From: an uncultured Gemmataceae bacterium | GTDB lineage: Bacteria > Planctomycetota > Planctomycetia > Gemmatales > Gemmataceae | NCBI GenBank assembly: GCA_937922175.1 | Contig: CAKZUU010000260.1 | Coordinates: forward strand, 1 to 11,694 | Length of the DNA: 11,694 bases | Direction: 5' to 3' | Shown: one piece after another, positions 1 through 7,307 of the stretch | How the letters are laid out: every line of letters starts with the position of its first letter | Numbering within the stretch: position 1 is the stretch's first letter | Made by a program: the position numbers and the translations under genes | Notes under the pieces: model-generated | The model's input: the letters and a program-made list of their open reading frames with translations, nothing else | Told to the model about the DNA's origin: nothing | The model's database searches: none

Positions 1-477
1 GTTAATGTCGAACGCGAGATAGGTGAGGACGACGACGGCGGCCACGAGCAACAGCCGAATCTCTTGCACCGTCTTGATGAGAATGGCGGACGCCGCGAAC
101 ATCAGCACGATCTTGAGATACTCCATGAACCATTTTTCGGCTGCCTCTTCGTTTTGTGCCAGATAGGTGGTGATGGCGATCCATGCGCCGAACAGGAACA
201 TGACGTAATGTCCCCGACCGAACATCGGGCGAATCGGGGCGGGAGGTCGTGGGTCCGGCAGGCCGCCAATCGCCGACAAAAAGGCCGCGAATAGCGTGGC
301 CAGGCCAACGTAGTACGACCACGCCAATCCCTCGGGCAAAACCCAGATCCAAAGTTCCTGCGGCCGAAGCAGGGCAAAAATGTAATACACCAGCACGCCG
401 TACAGCGGGTTCAGCAGGTAAACGCCGAGTGTCCCCAACGCCGTCAGCAGGATCATCAACATCAATTGCTTGGACAC
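1..477 (-). CDS. O-antigen ligase-like / exosortase-type O-glycosylation ligase, N-terminal part (3' end outside window)
   Basis: The frame is open from a GTG at 477 to the left edge, giving 159 residues without a stop, so the C-terminal part is missing. The visible part is very hydrophobic, with likely membrane segments near residues 5-21, 25-38, 53-70, 89-107, 120-136 and 141-156. The segment NPLYGVLVYYIFALLRPQEL (23-42) resembles the N-terminal region (DUF5935 type) of ligases that attach glycans in exosortase/PEP-CTERM systems and, more loosely, WaaL/Wzy proteins. The GTG was chosen because GAGGTG lies 5 nt upstream and the start overlaps the GT4 gene by 16 nt, suggesting translational coupling; ATGs at codons 6 and 8 are alternatives. 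Next to an ABC glycan exporter, a ligase joining the exported glycan to its acceptor fits better than a Wzy polymerase. The diagnostic large periplasmic loop and catalytic residues lie outside the window, so the exact activity is inferred. Confidence 0.72.
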   Translation of the reverse strand, partial: MSKQLMLMILLTALGTLGVYLLNPLYGVLVYYIFALLRPQELWIWVLPEGLAWSYYVGLATLFAAFLSAIGGLPDPRPPAPIRPMFGRGHYVMFLFGAWIAITTYLAQNEEAAEKWFMEYLKIVLMFAASAILIKTVQEIRLLLVAAVVVLTYLAFDIN

Positions 478-1706
478 GGCGGCACCTCGACGATGTCCCT
501 TGCCGAAGCGGACGGACGCTGCAATGATGGGTTCAGACCGGCCAGAACTTTTTCAGCGGCGGCATCCCACGTGTGAGTTGCCACCACCCACGACCGAGCC
601 GCTCGGCTCAGCCGGCTCCGAAGCTCGGCATCACGCCACAAGGCAAGCAGCGATGTCACCCATTCGCTGGCCCGACTCACGCGAACGACAGGCAAGGGAG
701 CTTCCCGACTCAGCCCCTGACAAGCTCGAGGGCTGGCCACGATCGGCAAGCCCAACGCCGCCGCTTCGAGCAGCTTGTTCTTGATTCCTCCGCCGCTCCG
801 GAACGGCATGATGGCCACTTCGTGACGACAGACCTCCGCCCGCAGGTCGGGCGAGTCGGCCACGACGCGAACCCCCTCGCCTTCCAAGCGACGCACCGCT
901 CGCGTGGGCGAAAAGCCGTATAGACTCAACACTGCATCGGGCACCTGGTGTTTGAGTCTCGGCCAAACCTGATGGCAAAACCAAGTGACAGCATCGACGT
1001 TCGGCCCGGCGTCCAAACGTCCCCAGAAAACGCAACTCCGGGGGATCTTCATTTCCGGCCGTGGTTGAAAGTACTCCGCATCGACTCCGTTCGGCGCGAC
1101 ATCGACTGCCCGAGCTGCTCCGATCCAGCGCATGGCCCAGGCTTCCTCCGCCGAGACGACCCAGGCCCGATCATAGCAAGGGGCGAAGGCACGTTCGTAG
1201 ACGGCAGCCACCGCCGCTTGAAACACGTGCTTCCAGGTTCGCGGGGCAAGGACTCTCCATTGACTCCAATGATGCCGAGCGTATTCGTCCGCGGGATACC
1301 AGACCCGTGTCGGGCCATCGACCGCCGCCAGGAGCGGCAACAACTCCAAGTTCGCGGAGACGACCACTTCGGGTTCCAAGCGTTTGACCAACGAGGCCGT
1401 CGCCCAAAGCCAGGTCGGTTCGACCCCCCAATAACGCAGGAAGCGACGTTGCAACCACGTCAACGAGGGGATCACCTCCCCGACGAGCGACGACGGCCCG
1501 AAGATGTCGCTCGTTTCCGGCGTTAGCGAATGCAACCCGAGTTCGAGCGGGAGACCCGCCACGGCCCGTTCCGAAGGAGGAGCAACAGTGGCGAAGCCGA
1601 TGTCATGGCCCCGTCGTGCGAGAGCCTTCGCCATCTCCACGGTGTGGACGTCGTGGCCAGCAACCCGAGGCCAGTTCAATGCTCGTTTGAGGAAGAGGAA
1701 CCTCAC
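462..1706 (-). CDS. GT4-family glycosyltransferase (GT-B fold)
   Basis: This 414-residue protein has the two-domain layout of GT4 retaining glycosyltransferases and should transfer a sugar from a nucleotide donor to a lipid-linked glycan on the cytoplasmic face of the membrane. The N-terminal acceptor half opens with a beta strand (RFLFLKR) and a helix containing GHDVHTVEMAKALARRGHD (17-35). The C-terminal donor half starts after APNGVDAEYF (204-213) and carries FWGRLDAGPNVDAV (227-240). The donor-site block PFRSGGGIKNKLLEAAALG runs over 301-319, followed by LPIVASPRACQGL, with Glu314 in the usual donor-ribose position. This block is typical of GT4 enzymes in exosortase and EpsH-type clusters. 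The GTG start overlaps the stop of the upstream GT2 gene as GTGA (4 nt), and its own stop overlaps the ligase start by 16 nt. Sugar specificity cannot be read from sequence. Length is normal for the family. Confidence 0.9.
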   Translation of the reverse strand: MRFLFLKRALNWPRVAGHDVHTVEMAKALARRGHDIGFATVAPPSERAVAGLPLELGLHSLTPETSDIFGPSSLVGEVIPSLTWLQRRFLRYWGVEPTWLWATASLVKRLEPEVVVSANLELLPLLAAVDGPTRVWYPADEYARHHWSQWRVLAPRTWKHVFQAAVAAVYERAFAPCYDRAWVVSAEEAWAMRWIGAARAVDVAPNGVDAEYFQPRPEMKIPRSCVFWGRLDAGPNVDAVTWFCHQVWPRLKHQVPDAVLSLYGFSPTRAVRRLEGEGVRVVADSPDLRAEVCRHEVAIMPFRSGGGIKNKLLEAAALGLPIVASPRACQGLSREAPLPVVRVSRASEWVTSLLALWRDAELRSRLSRAARSWVVATHTWDAAAEKVLAGLNPSLQRPSASARDIVEVPPCPSN

Positions 1707-2710
1707 GTCAGTGACTCCCGAAGCAGGTCACGCTGACGAGTTGATTGCCGCCAGCGGAACAACCGCCTCAACCATTCGCTCCCCCAACGAGGTCCGACAC
1801 GGTGCGGACCGAATCGCCGCTGCAAGGCATCGATGACGCCTTCGATCACAGCGTCGGCGGCATCGGGACAACCCGCCTCCATTTCCATTTCCCAGCGAGC
1901 GTAAGCGTATTTGAGATAAGAGATTAGCGAGGGCCATCTTCCTCGCCGCGGTCCCGGCAAACGGGGGTGTTTGGTCAAGAGCAAAAGAAGGTTGCGAGCA
2001 TCGAAGTAGCGTTGGTAGCGCAGACCGGTGCGGCGGAATGATTGCGAACCTTTGTGCCAGACCAACGCTTCGCCGATCACTCCGCACCGGAACCCCGCCC
2101 GCCGAGCCCGCAAGCAAAAATCGGATTCTTCATGCACGAGAAAAAACCGCTCGTCGATGAGCCCGGCTTTGCGAAACACCTGCGCCGACGCCATCAGACA
2201 GCAACCATTGACAATATCGACCTCCACGATCGTCGGGATATCCCGAGGCAGCAACGGCACAGCGACACGCTGGAAGAACTCCGGTCGGTCGGGACGATTG
2301 AAAACGCATCCTTCTGTTTGGACGGAGCAAGGGGGAGCGAAGTCTCGAATGACCGGCCCCAACACGCCAAACTCGGGATAGCTCTGCGCGGCAAGACCCA
2401 GCCGATCTAAAAGGTTGGCGGCGACGACCGTGTCATTGTTTAAGAGCACGACGAAATCCGCGTGATGGTCGAGACAATATCGAATCCCCACGTTGTTGCC
2501 CCCTGCCCAGCCCCGATTCACGGGGAGGCGAAGTAGCTCACAGCCGGGGAAATCGCGGCTCAGGGCGGCGCGAGGATCGTGGCGGGAAGCGTTGTCCACC
2601 ACGACGGGAAACCAGCGGGGATAGGTGACAGCCGCCAACGAACGCAAACATTCGCGGGTGTCATCCCAGCCGTTGTAATTGAGCAAGACCACACCGATGG
2701 TTGGAGTCAT
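1703..2710 (-). CDS. GT2-family glycosyltransferase (rhamnosyltransferase/WbbL-like)
   Basis: This 335-residue GT-A fold enzyme should extend a lipid-linked glycan in the cytoplasm. The start strand TIGVVLLNYNGWDDTRECL (4-22) is the classic WbbL-like opening. It is followed by VVVDNAS (36-42), NRGWAGGNN (65-73), the metal/nucleotide-binding LLNNDTVV (89-96, standing in for DXD), DIVNGCCLMAS (165-175) and the acidic catalytic-base region HEESDFCLRARRAG (193-206), then WHKGSQS (218-224). The reading frame continues upstream to 2824, but those 38 residues are unlike family N-termini. The ATG at 2710 makes an ATGA overlap with the stop of the preceding gene, so I take it as the start. The downstream GT4 gene also overlaps by 4 nt. 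The C-terminal 90 residues are basic and helical, possibly a membrane-surface contact. The exact sugar is not predictable. Confidence 0.9.
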   Translation of the reverse strand: MTPTIGVVLLNYNGWDDTRECLRSLAAVTYPRWFPVVVDNASRHDPRAALSRDFPGCELLRLPVNRGWAGGNNVGIRYCLDHHADFVVLLNNDTVVAANLLDRLGLAAQSYPEFGVLGPVIRDFAPPCSVQTEGCVFNRPDRPEFFQRVAVPLLPRDIPTIVEVDIVNGCCLMASAQVFRKAGLIDERFFLVHEESDFCLRARRAGFRCGVIGEALVWHKGSQSFRRTGLRYQRYFDARNLLLLLTKHPRLPGPRRGRWPSLISYLKYAYARWEMEMEAGCPDAADAVIEGVIDALQRRFGPHRVGPRWGSEWLRRLFRWRQSTRQRDLLRESLT

Positions 2711-3687
2711 GAGGCCCCCAGCCACGATCGGCGGACACGCCGCAACTGACGAAGCACGCCGCCGGGCAGACGGCATAAAGCGGACAAGGCCAGCGAGTGA
2801 GCATCCAAGCCGAATTCGCGCCACAACTCGCGCAAACGCCGACGTGCCAAGGTCAGGTCACCGCGGTCGTAGCAATTGTACGCCAGATAGTACAACATTT
2901 GCCGACGCCAACTCCGCACCGTTTGGTGCTCCTCCTCGCAGAGTTGACACTTCTCCAGGACCTTTCGCAAAGCAAGGGCGAAGTCGTGGTTCATGTGATC
3001 GAGGTCGGCGGACATGCTACCAGCGTGCTTTACGTAATCCGCGAGCGGTTGATCACAGTACAGAAACGAACCCCGATGAGCCAACCGGAGCATGAACTCG
3101 AAGTCGGCTGCCCCACGAAGTTCGGGATCGAATCCACCGATGGCGACAACGGCTTGTTTGCGAATCACGGCAGAGCCGAGAAACACTTGATTCCGCCGAA
3201 TCATCGCGCGAAAAAACGACGAGCGATCAAGCAAGCGAAGCCCCTCGCCGAGGTCTCGCCCGGGAAGACGCTCAAACGAATCGCGTCCCAAATAATCGGT
3301 CAGGCGTTGCTCCGTTCCCTGAAAATGGTCATGGACCCAAGCGTCGGCGAAAGCGACTTCAATGACCGGATCAGTCTCCAACGCATCGATCAGTCGCCCC
3401 ACGACCCCTGAGCGCCAGGTGTCATCCGAATCGAGAAACGCGAGATAGTTCCCTGCCGCGATTTCGACGCCACGGTTGCGCGCGGCCGAGACGCCGGCGT
3501 TACCCTGTCGGATGTACTCGACCTCGCCGAGCGTCGCCACGACTTCGGCGGTGTTGTCGGTGGATCCATCATCGACAATGACAATTTGGGCGGGTACTCC
3601 CGCCGCACGCACCGACCCGACACATGCTGGCAGGAACGAGGCCCGGTTGAAGGTCGGAATGATGACACTCAACAGTTGGCGGTTCAT
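2707..3687 (-). CDS. GT2-family glycosyltransferase (GT-A fold)
   Basis: This is a 326-residue GT2 transferase. It shows SVIIPTFNR (7-15), VDDGSTDNT (38-46), GNAGVSAARNRG (62-73), the DXD-type metal site FLDSDDTW (84-91) and GGFDPELRGAADFEFMLRLA (184-203), where the acidic residues take the usual catalytic-base and acceptor positions. The last 100 residues are mainly helical and Arg-rich, with a Cys pair at 247 and 250 and no obvious zinc-site partner. The frame stays open upstream to 4020, inside wzt. I use the ATG at 3687, which places the family's normal N-terminus and sits 32 nt after the wzt stop; an ATG at 3732 would overlap wzt by 13 nt and add 15 residues. Neither has a clear ribosome binding site. 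It probably adds an early sugar of the exported glycan, since it directly follows the exporter genes. Confidence 0.88.
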   Translation of the reverse strand: MNRQLLSVIIPTFNRASFLPACVGSVRAAGVPAQIVIVDDGSTDNTAEVVATLGEVEYIRQGNAGVSAARNRGVEIAAGNYLAFLDSDDTWRSGVVGRLIDALETDPVIEVAFADAWVHDHFQGTEQRLTDYLGRDSFERLPGRDLGEGLRLLDRSSFFRAMIRRNQVFLGSAVIRKQAVVAIGGFDPELRGAADFEFMLRLAHRGSFLYCDQPLADYVKHAGSMSADLDHMNHDFALALRKVLEKCQLCEEEHQTVRSWRRQMLYYLAYNCYDRGDLTLARRRLRELWREFGLDAHSLALSALCRLPGGVLRQLRRVRRSWLGAS

Positions 3688-3719
3688 CGATGTCGGCAAC
3701 TCTGTCCCCACTCGTTTTG

Positions 3720-4976
3720 TCAATCGGTCCATTGAATGTCGCAAGCGACGGGACCATCGAAGTAAGGCTTGGGTTCGTTGTCTCGTCCCGGGGCCGGCAG
3801 CACCTCGATTTCGCCGACTGTCTCGCAATTGTCGAAGACCGTCATCGGCCGCTGGGCCAGGCAGACCCCCAACACATAGATGCCCGGGCGCAGCGGCAAG
3901 GCGGGCAGGACAGCCCGAAGCTGGTGCGTTCCGGGGGTAAGGCTTCGAGGGGGCGCCTGATGAACGATGGTGTCGGCCGCGATGAGGCGTGTTCGTTGGC
4001 GATCGAAAATCTGCAAGCAAAAACTATTAAAGCGGATCGCTCGTCGAGCCTCGACGGTCGCGGTAACATGCAAAGGGCCTCCGGTGTAAGGATGCCCCGA
4101 TGTCCGCTCATCCAAGCTGGTGCATGAAACCTGAACGAAGACCGCCTCGAGGTTGCCCCCGCGAGGTGTGATGCGGAGGGTCTCGACCGGGACGCCCGGG
4201 AGGACGCGACCCGCGCCTTCGGCCAAATATTGGTTGATGACCTCGTTCGTATCGCCTGCCGCGGCGACTTCTCCCTGTTTCAAGAGGATCGCTCGTCCAC
4301 AAAGGCGTCGAACCACATCCATTTGATGGCTGACCAGGAGGATGGTGCGCCCACTTTGCGCCACCTCGAGCGTCTTACCGATGCATTTGTTTTGGAACGA
4401 GGCGTCGCCCACCGCGAGCACTTCGTCGATAATGAGGATCTCCGGCTCGAGGTGAGCCGCAACCGCAAAGGCCAGGCGAACGTACATCCCGCTGGAGTAC
4501 CGCTTGACCGGTGTATCAATGAACTTCTCCAACTCCGAGAACGCGACGATGTCATCGAATCGGCGTTGAATTTCTCGTCGCGACATGCCAAGAATGGAGC
4601 CATTCAGATAGATGTTCTCTCGACCGGTCAACTCGAGATGAAAACCGGTCCCCACTTCTAACAGGCTCCCGACACGACCCCGCAACTCGACGCGACCCTC
4701 TGTCGGCTCGGTCACCCGGCTGAGGATCTTCAACAGCGTCGATTTTCCCGCTCCATTTCGCCCGATCAAACCCACCACTTGCCCAGACCAGATCTCAGCG
4801 CTGACATTTTTTAAGGCCCAGATCGAGGAATCGTCGGTCGCTGTCCTCGCGGAGCGTCCCCAAGGCCGACGCAACAGGTTCATCAGTGACTCGCGCAAGG
4901 TGCGGTAGCTTCCGCTGCCCCGAACTCCCAGGCGGAACCTCTTGGAGACGTTTTCCACGCGAATCGCCGGTCGCAT
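3720..4976 (-). CDS. wzt: Polysaccharide ABC transporter ATP-binding protein with C-terminal Wzt-type domain
   Basis: This 418-residue ATPase powers export of a lipid-linked polysaccharide through its partner permease. The nucleotide-binding domain (about 5-250) has Walker A GRNGAGKST (72-80), signature YSSGMYVRLAF (160-170; this subfamily uses SSGM in place of LSGGQ), Walker B LIIDEVLAVGD (181-191) and the switch His217 in SHQMD. Residues 265-395 form a beta-rich C-terminal extension of the Wzt_C type, which in characterised systems binds the modified non-reducing end of the glycan and so selects mature chains. I saw no capping methyltransferase or kinase in the window. The ATG at 4976 was preferred over an in-frame GTG at 4982 because GGGAGG lies 5 nt upstream of the ATG and overlaps the GTG. 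It follows wzm by 54 nt and precedes the GT2 gene by 32 nt. Confidence 0.95.
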   Translation of the reverse strand: MRPAIRVENVSKRFRLGVRGSGSYRTLRESLMNLLRRPWGRSARTATDDSSIWALKNVSAEIWSGQVVGLIGRNGAGKSTLLKILSRVTEPTEGRVELRGRVGSLLEVGTGFHLELTGRENIYLNGSILGMSRREIQRRFDDIVAFSELEKFIDTPVKRYSSGMYVRLAFAVAAHLEPEILIIDEVLAVGDASFQNKCIGKTLEVAQSGRTILLVSHQMDVVRRLCGRAILLKQGEVAAAGDTNEVINQYLAEGAGRVLPGVPVETLRITPRGGNLEAVFVQVSCTSLDERTSGHPYTGGPLHVTATVEARRAIRFNSFCLQIFDRQRTRLIAADTIVHQAPPRSLTPGTHQLRAVLPALPLRPGIYVLGVCLAQRPMTVFDNCETVGEIEVLPAPGRDNEPKPYFDGPVACDIQWTD

Positions 4977-4981
4977 CCACA

Positions 4982-4987
4982 CCTCCC
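4982..4987 (-). promoter_or_regulatory. Ribosome binding site of wzt
   Basis: GGGAGG on the minus strand sits 5 nt before the ATG at 4976. It decides the start, because the more upstream GTG at 4982 would overlap this motif. It is one of the clearest Shine-Dalgarno sequences in the operon. Confidence 0.7.
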
Positions 4988-5030
4988 ACCGACGGTCTCA
5001 TTCGGCGTCTGGATCGAGGATTCGACAGCC

Positions 5031-5963
5031 TCAAATGATGTCCGCGAAATCACGTTCGACGCGGTGGAAATACACGCAACCGATCAGCAACAGCAACAAG
5101 CCGATCAATAGCGCAGTCGCCAAGGCCGTGAGGTCCATCGGTTGGTTCAACACGGCCGCCCGAAAATTCACGATCAAGCCATGCACCGGGTTCAGCCGCA
5201 ATGCCATCTGACCCCGAGGACCGAACATCACCATCTCCTGCACGAAGATGCTGGGCGTCGCGAACAGCCACAACTGCACGACAAACGGCACGACGTGTCG
5301 AAAATCGCGGTAGGAGACGGTCAAGGCGGAGAGCAACGTACCCAACCCAGTCGCCACCATGCCCAGAGCCAGCACCAGAAACGGTGCCGCGAGGAGACCC
5401 CAGCCGATCGACACGGGATATCCTGCCAAGGCATAACCGAGCATCAGCAGGAACAACATCACCGAACCGACTGCCAGATCGACCACCACGGTGCCGACGG
5501 CCCCCAGCGGGATCAGCATCCGAGGGAAATAGACCTTCGTCACCATCTGCTGGCTGGCAACCACCGAATGGCTGGCCCCGGTGAGCGCATTCGCAAAACT
5601 TGTCCACAGCAACATGCCGCTGAAGACGAACAGAGGATAAGGCACGGCCCCCGGAGCTTTGGCCCGCACCGCGTCGCCCAAAAATAATGTGAACACCAGC
5701 ATCGTTGCCAGAGGCTGCAAGATCGCCCAGGCCGCCCCCAGCACCGTTTGCTTGTAGCGGACCTTCACATCGCGCCAAATCAAAAACCCAAGCAACTCCC
5801 GATAACGCCAGATCTCCTTGACATCGACAAACCCCCAGCTCGACCGCGGTTCGATAATGGTCAACCGCGGCTCGTTGCTCTTTTCGGTCGTATTGCTCGA
5901 GTCCGACTTCTCAAGATCCAGGGCGGTCGGTGCCGTCGCTGGAGATGTGGGCGTAAGAGACAT
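5031..5963 (-). CDS. wzm: ABC-2 type polysaccharide export permease
   Basis: This 310-residue inner-membrane protein is the channel partner of the Wzt ATPase. After a hydrophilic, Ser/Thr/Glu-rich tail (1-47) comes the amphipathic gate and coupling region IWRDVKVRYKQTVLGAAWAI (62-81), highly typical of Wzm/TagG-type permeases. About six membrane segments follow, near 76-96, 109-128, 149-180, 188-213, 224-243 and 279-298. Further family landmarks are VSYRDFRHVVPFVVQLW (216-232), LNPVHGLIVNFR (257-268) and the C-terminal RVERDFADII (301-310). I chose the ATG at 5963, with AGG 9 nt upstream. An in-frame GTG at 6047 would add 28 residues that look like poorly conserved linker and has no ribosome binding site, but it cannot be excluded. 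It is the first gene of the glycan operon, 54 nt before wzt. Confidence 0.92.
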   Translation of the reverse strand: MSLTPTSPATAPTALDLEKSDSSNTTEKSNEPRLTIIEPRSSWGFVDVKEIWRYRELLGFLIWRDVKVRYKQTVLGAAWAILQPLATMLVFTLFLGDAVRAKAPGAVPYPLFVFSGMLLWTSFANALTGASHSVVASQQMVTKVYFPRMLIPLGAVGTVVVDLAVGSVMLFLLMLGYALAGYPVSIGWGLLAAPFLVLALGMVATGLGTLLSALTVSYRDFRHVVPFVVQLWLFATPSIFVQEMVMFGPRGQMALRLNPVHGLIVNFRAAVLNQPMDLTALATALLIGLLLLLIGCVYFHRVERDFADII

Positions 5964-6047
5964 CGTCGCGACCTGAATGGGCTCCTCGTTTCTCGCTCGG
6001 GAAAGCCCCGAGATTTGTTTCTCGGGAGTCACCGGGAAACGGCTCAC

Positions 6048-6192
6048 TATGGAAGAGTTTAGGATACAAATAGTTCCACCGAAAAAGAGGAGTTCAATGA
6101 GCGAAGATGAACAAATTAGATAAACTCGGAGTCTGCGCCGAGTTTATCAAAAGCTCCGAGTTGATCGAATACTCTAAACCAAGAGACTCACG
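6048..6192. other. Spacer between the SPOR-like gene and wzm
   Basis: No gene is supported here. The stretch is more AT-rich than its neighbours and holds the dyad at 6119-6148. It must also carry the promoter of the glycan operon if that operon is transcribed separately. On the minus strand I see TTGAAC near 6092-6097, but no convincing -10 box at normal distance. If wzm starts at 5963, this untranslated stretch extends to 5964. Confidence 0.5.
6119..6148 (-). terminator. Perfect dyad, candidate terminator of the SPOR-like gene
   Basis: GATAAACTCGG and CCGAGTTTATC form an 11-bp perfect inverted repeat around an 8-nt loop, 44 nt downstream of the stop at 6193. In the minus direction the stem is followed by a T-rich but interrupted run (TAATTTGTT), so it would be a moderate intrinsic terminator. 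A third, one-mismatch copy of the right arm (CCGAGTTGATC) lies at 6156-6166 and could compete for pairing. Alternatively the element is an operator or leader structure of the wzm operon. Confidence 0.55.
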
Positions 6193-7302
6193 TCATTTTG
6201 GCCGAGGAATGGGGATAGGCAGCGGCGGATTCATCAGTTGCTCAATTTCGGCTCCCGTCTCTCTCTCCTTCAACTTGAGTTTGCTCAGTTCGGCTTGTTT
6301 GGCCGTCAGGCGGGGGTCTCTTTCGTTCTCAAAGATGCCGACGGTCACCAGACTTGAGTTGTGGGTGTGGAGAACATAGGCATCGAGATTGAGGGCGGGA
6401 TGTCGGAGGAACTTGGCGAGTTCTTCAGCCATCTTGCCGACAGCATCGTACACGTTCCCGCTTTTGGCCGACGCCGGTTGGACGCTATTGCCTTCCAGGC
6501 CGACGACCCGAGTCGGCACGCGATAGACTTTGACCACCAGGGTCCATTTGCCGGCATGTTTCAGAAGGTTGTAGGGGTTATCGGCGTTCATCGCGCCGAG
6601 GCCCCGCGCCAGCTCGTCGGCGTCGGGAGGAGCCGGTTTCGGGCGAGGCACCAACGGATTGGGCAGGACCATCGCTGTCTTAAAAGGACTTTCATAGGTC
6701 ACGAATCCGTCCGGTTTTTCCGCCCCCGTTGCCAAAGCCCCGTACACGCGCCGACAGAACTTCGCCTGAAATTCTTCTCGCTGTTTTTTATCCGCGGGAA
6801 GATCCAGTTTGCGGATGCGATCCAAGTCGCGACGAGCCGTATCCTGATCTGGATAGCCGCCGATCAGTACGATGTATTGGTCCTGGATATGAAGTAGACG
6901 CTTGCGATAGGTCTTTTTCGGCAGTTCGCCTCCCAGCTGCCGAAACAATTCTTCACGCTGTTTCCGCTCGCGCTCGATGCGTTCTTCCTCTTTTTTGCGC
7001 TCTTCGTCCCCCCGGTTGAACATGTAGGCGGGGAGCTTGTAGTCCCGCCGCAACACGCTCACAAATTCAATGGCGAGCCGGCGGGCTTGGGAGTCGGCCA
7101 ACAGCTTCTCTAATTCCCCGGGGTAAAAGTCACGACCCGGGGGTGGCTCGATGTGCTCAAAAAAGGCGCTGACGCAGATCGTCCAAGGCCCCGCTTCGGG
7201 CGTGATGTCGTACGGATGCTTTGGCGGAGCAACATGTTGCGCCCCCAGGCTGCCCACCACCGCCCACCACACGGCCCCGACCACGATCAGTCGCCGATCC
7301 AT
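6193..7302 (-). CDS. Secreted protein of unknown function with two SPOR-like modules
   Basis: I do not recognise a named family for this 369-residue protein. Residues 1-21 (MDRRLIVVGAVWWAVVGSLG then AQ) look like a Sec signal peptide, so it is probably periplasmic. A strand-helix-strand pattern occurs twice. Copy A has GPWTICVSAF (38-47), helix RRLAIEFVSVLRRDYKLPAYMF (74-95, partly) and QYIVLIGGYPDQDTARRDLD (142-161). Copy B has GKWTLVVKVY (251-260), helix KMAEELAKFLRHPALNLDAY (290-309) and SLVTVGIFENERDP (317-330). The pattern resembles SPOR domains, which bind glycan strands of peptidoglycan, but it is degenerate and this is inference. Copy A is interrupted by a highly charged helical or coiled-coil stretch (99-120, rich in E, K and R). 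A proline-rich linker (213-227) follows, and the C-terminus is Pro-rich (359-368). The ATG at 7302 has a purine-rich GGGAGGGAGAAGGA directly upstream. It lies 146 nt downstream of the PhoX-family gene. Confidence 0.75.
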   Translation of the reverse strand: MDRRLIVVGAVWWAVVGSLGAQHVAPPKHPYDITPEAGPWTICVSAFFEHIEPPPGRDFYPGELEKLLADSQARRLAIEFVSVLRRDYKLPAYMFNRGDEERKKEEERIERERKQREELFRQLGGELPKKTYRKRLLHIQDQYIVLIGGYPDQDTARRDLDRIRKLDLPADKKQREEFQAKFCRRVYGALATGAEKPDGFVTYESPFKTAMVLPNPLVPRPKPAPPDADELARGLGAMNADNPYNLLKHAGKWTLVVKVYRVPTRVVGLEGNSVQPASAKSGNVYDAVGKMAEELAKFLRHPALNLDAYVLHTHNSSLVTVGIFENERDPRLTAKQAELSKLKLKERETGAEIEQLMNPPLPIPIPRPK

Positions 7303-7307
7303 TCCTT

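Noticed and set aside
2..352. Minus-strand frame of 116 codons at the left edge
   Set aside because: It overlaps in another frame with the hydrophobic, family-like ligase frame that starts at 477, and is Arg/His-rich like other shadow frames.
948..1526. Plus-strand open frame of 192 codons antisense to the GT4 gene
   Set aside because: Its composition is dominated by Arg, Pro and Ser, with no hydrophobic pattern of a folded protein; it is a shadow of the GT4 gene.
2711..2824. Upstream extension of the second GT2 gene by 38 residues
   Set aside because: It would run deep into the preceding gene; the ATGA overlap at 2710 gives the usual family N-terminus.
2797..3411. Plus-strand open frame of 204 codons antisense to a GT2 gene
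   Set aside because: It lies fully inside a well-supported glycosyltransferase on the other strand, has no family-like motif and no ribosome binding site, and is explained by codon bias of a GC-rich gene.
3688..4020. Upstream extension of the first GT2 gene into wzt
   Set aside because: The added residues are an out-of-frame reading of the Wzt C-terminal domain and have no match to GT2 N-termini.
5142..5687. Plus-strand open frame of 181 codons, very rich in His, Gln and Arg, opposite wzm
   Set aside because: The His/Gln richness is the antisense reading of membrane-protein codons; the minus-strand permease is unambiguous.
6048..6118. Sigma-70 promoter for the wzm operon
   Set aside because: TTGAAC is present on the minus strand but no acceptable -10 box stands 15-19 bp away, so I do not list it as a feature.
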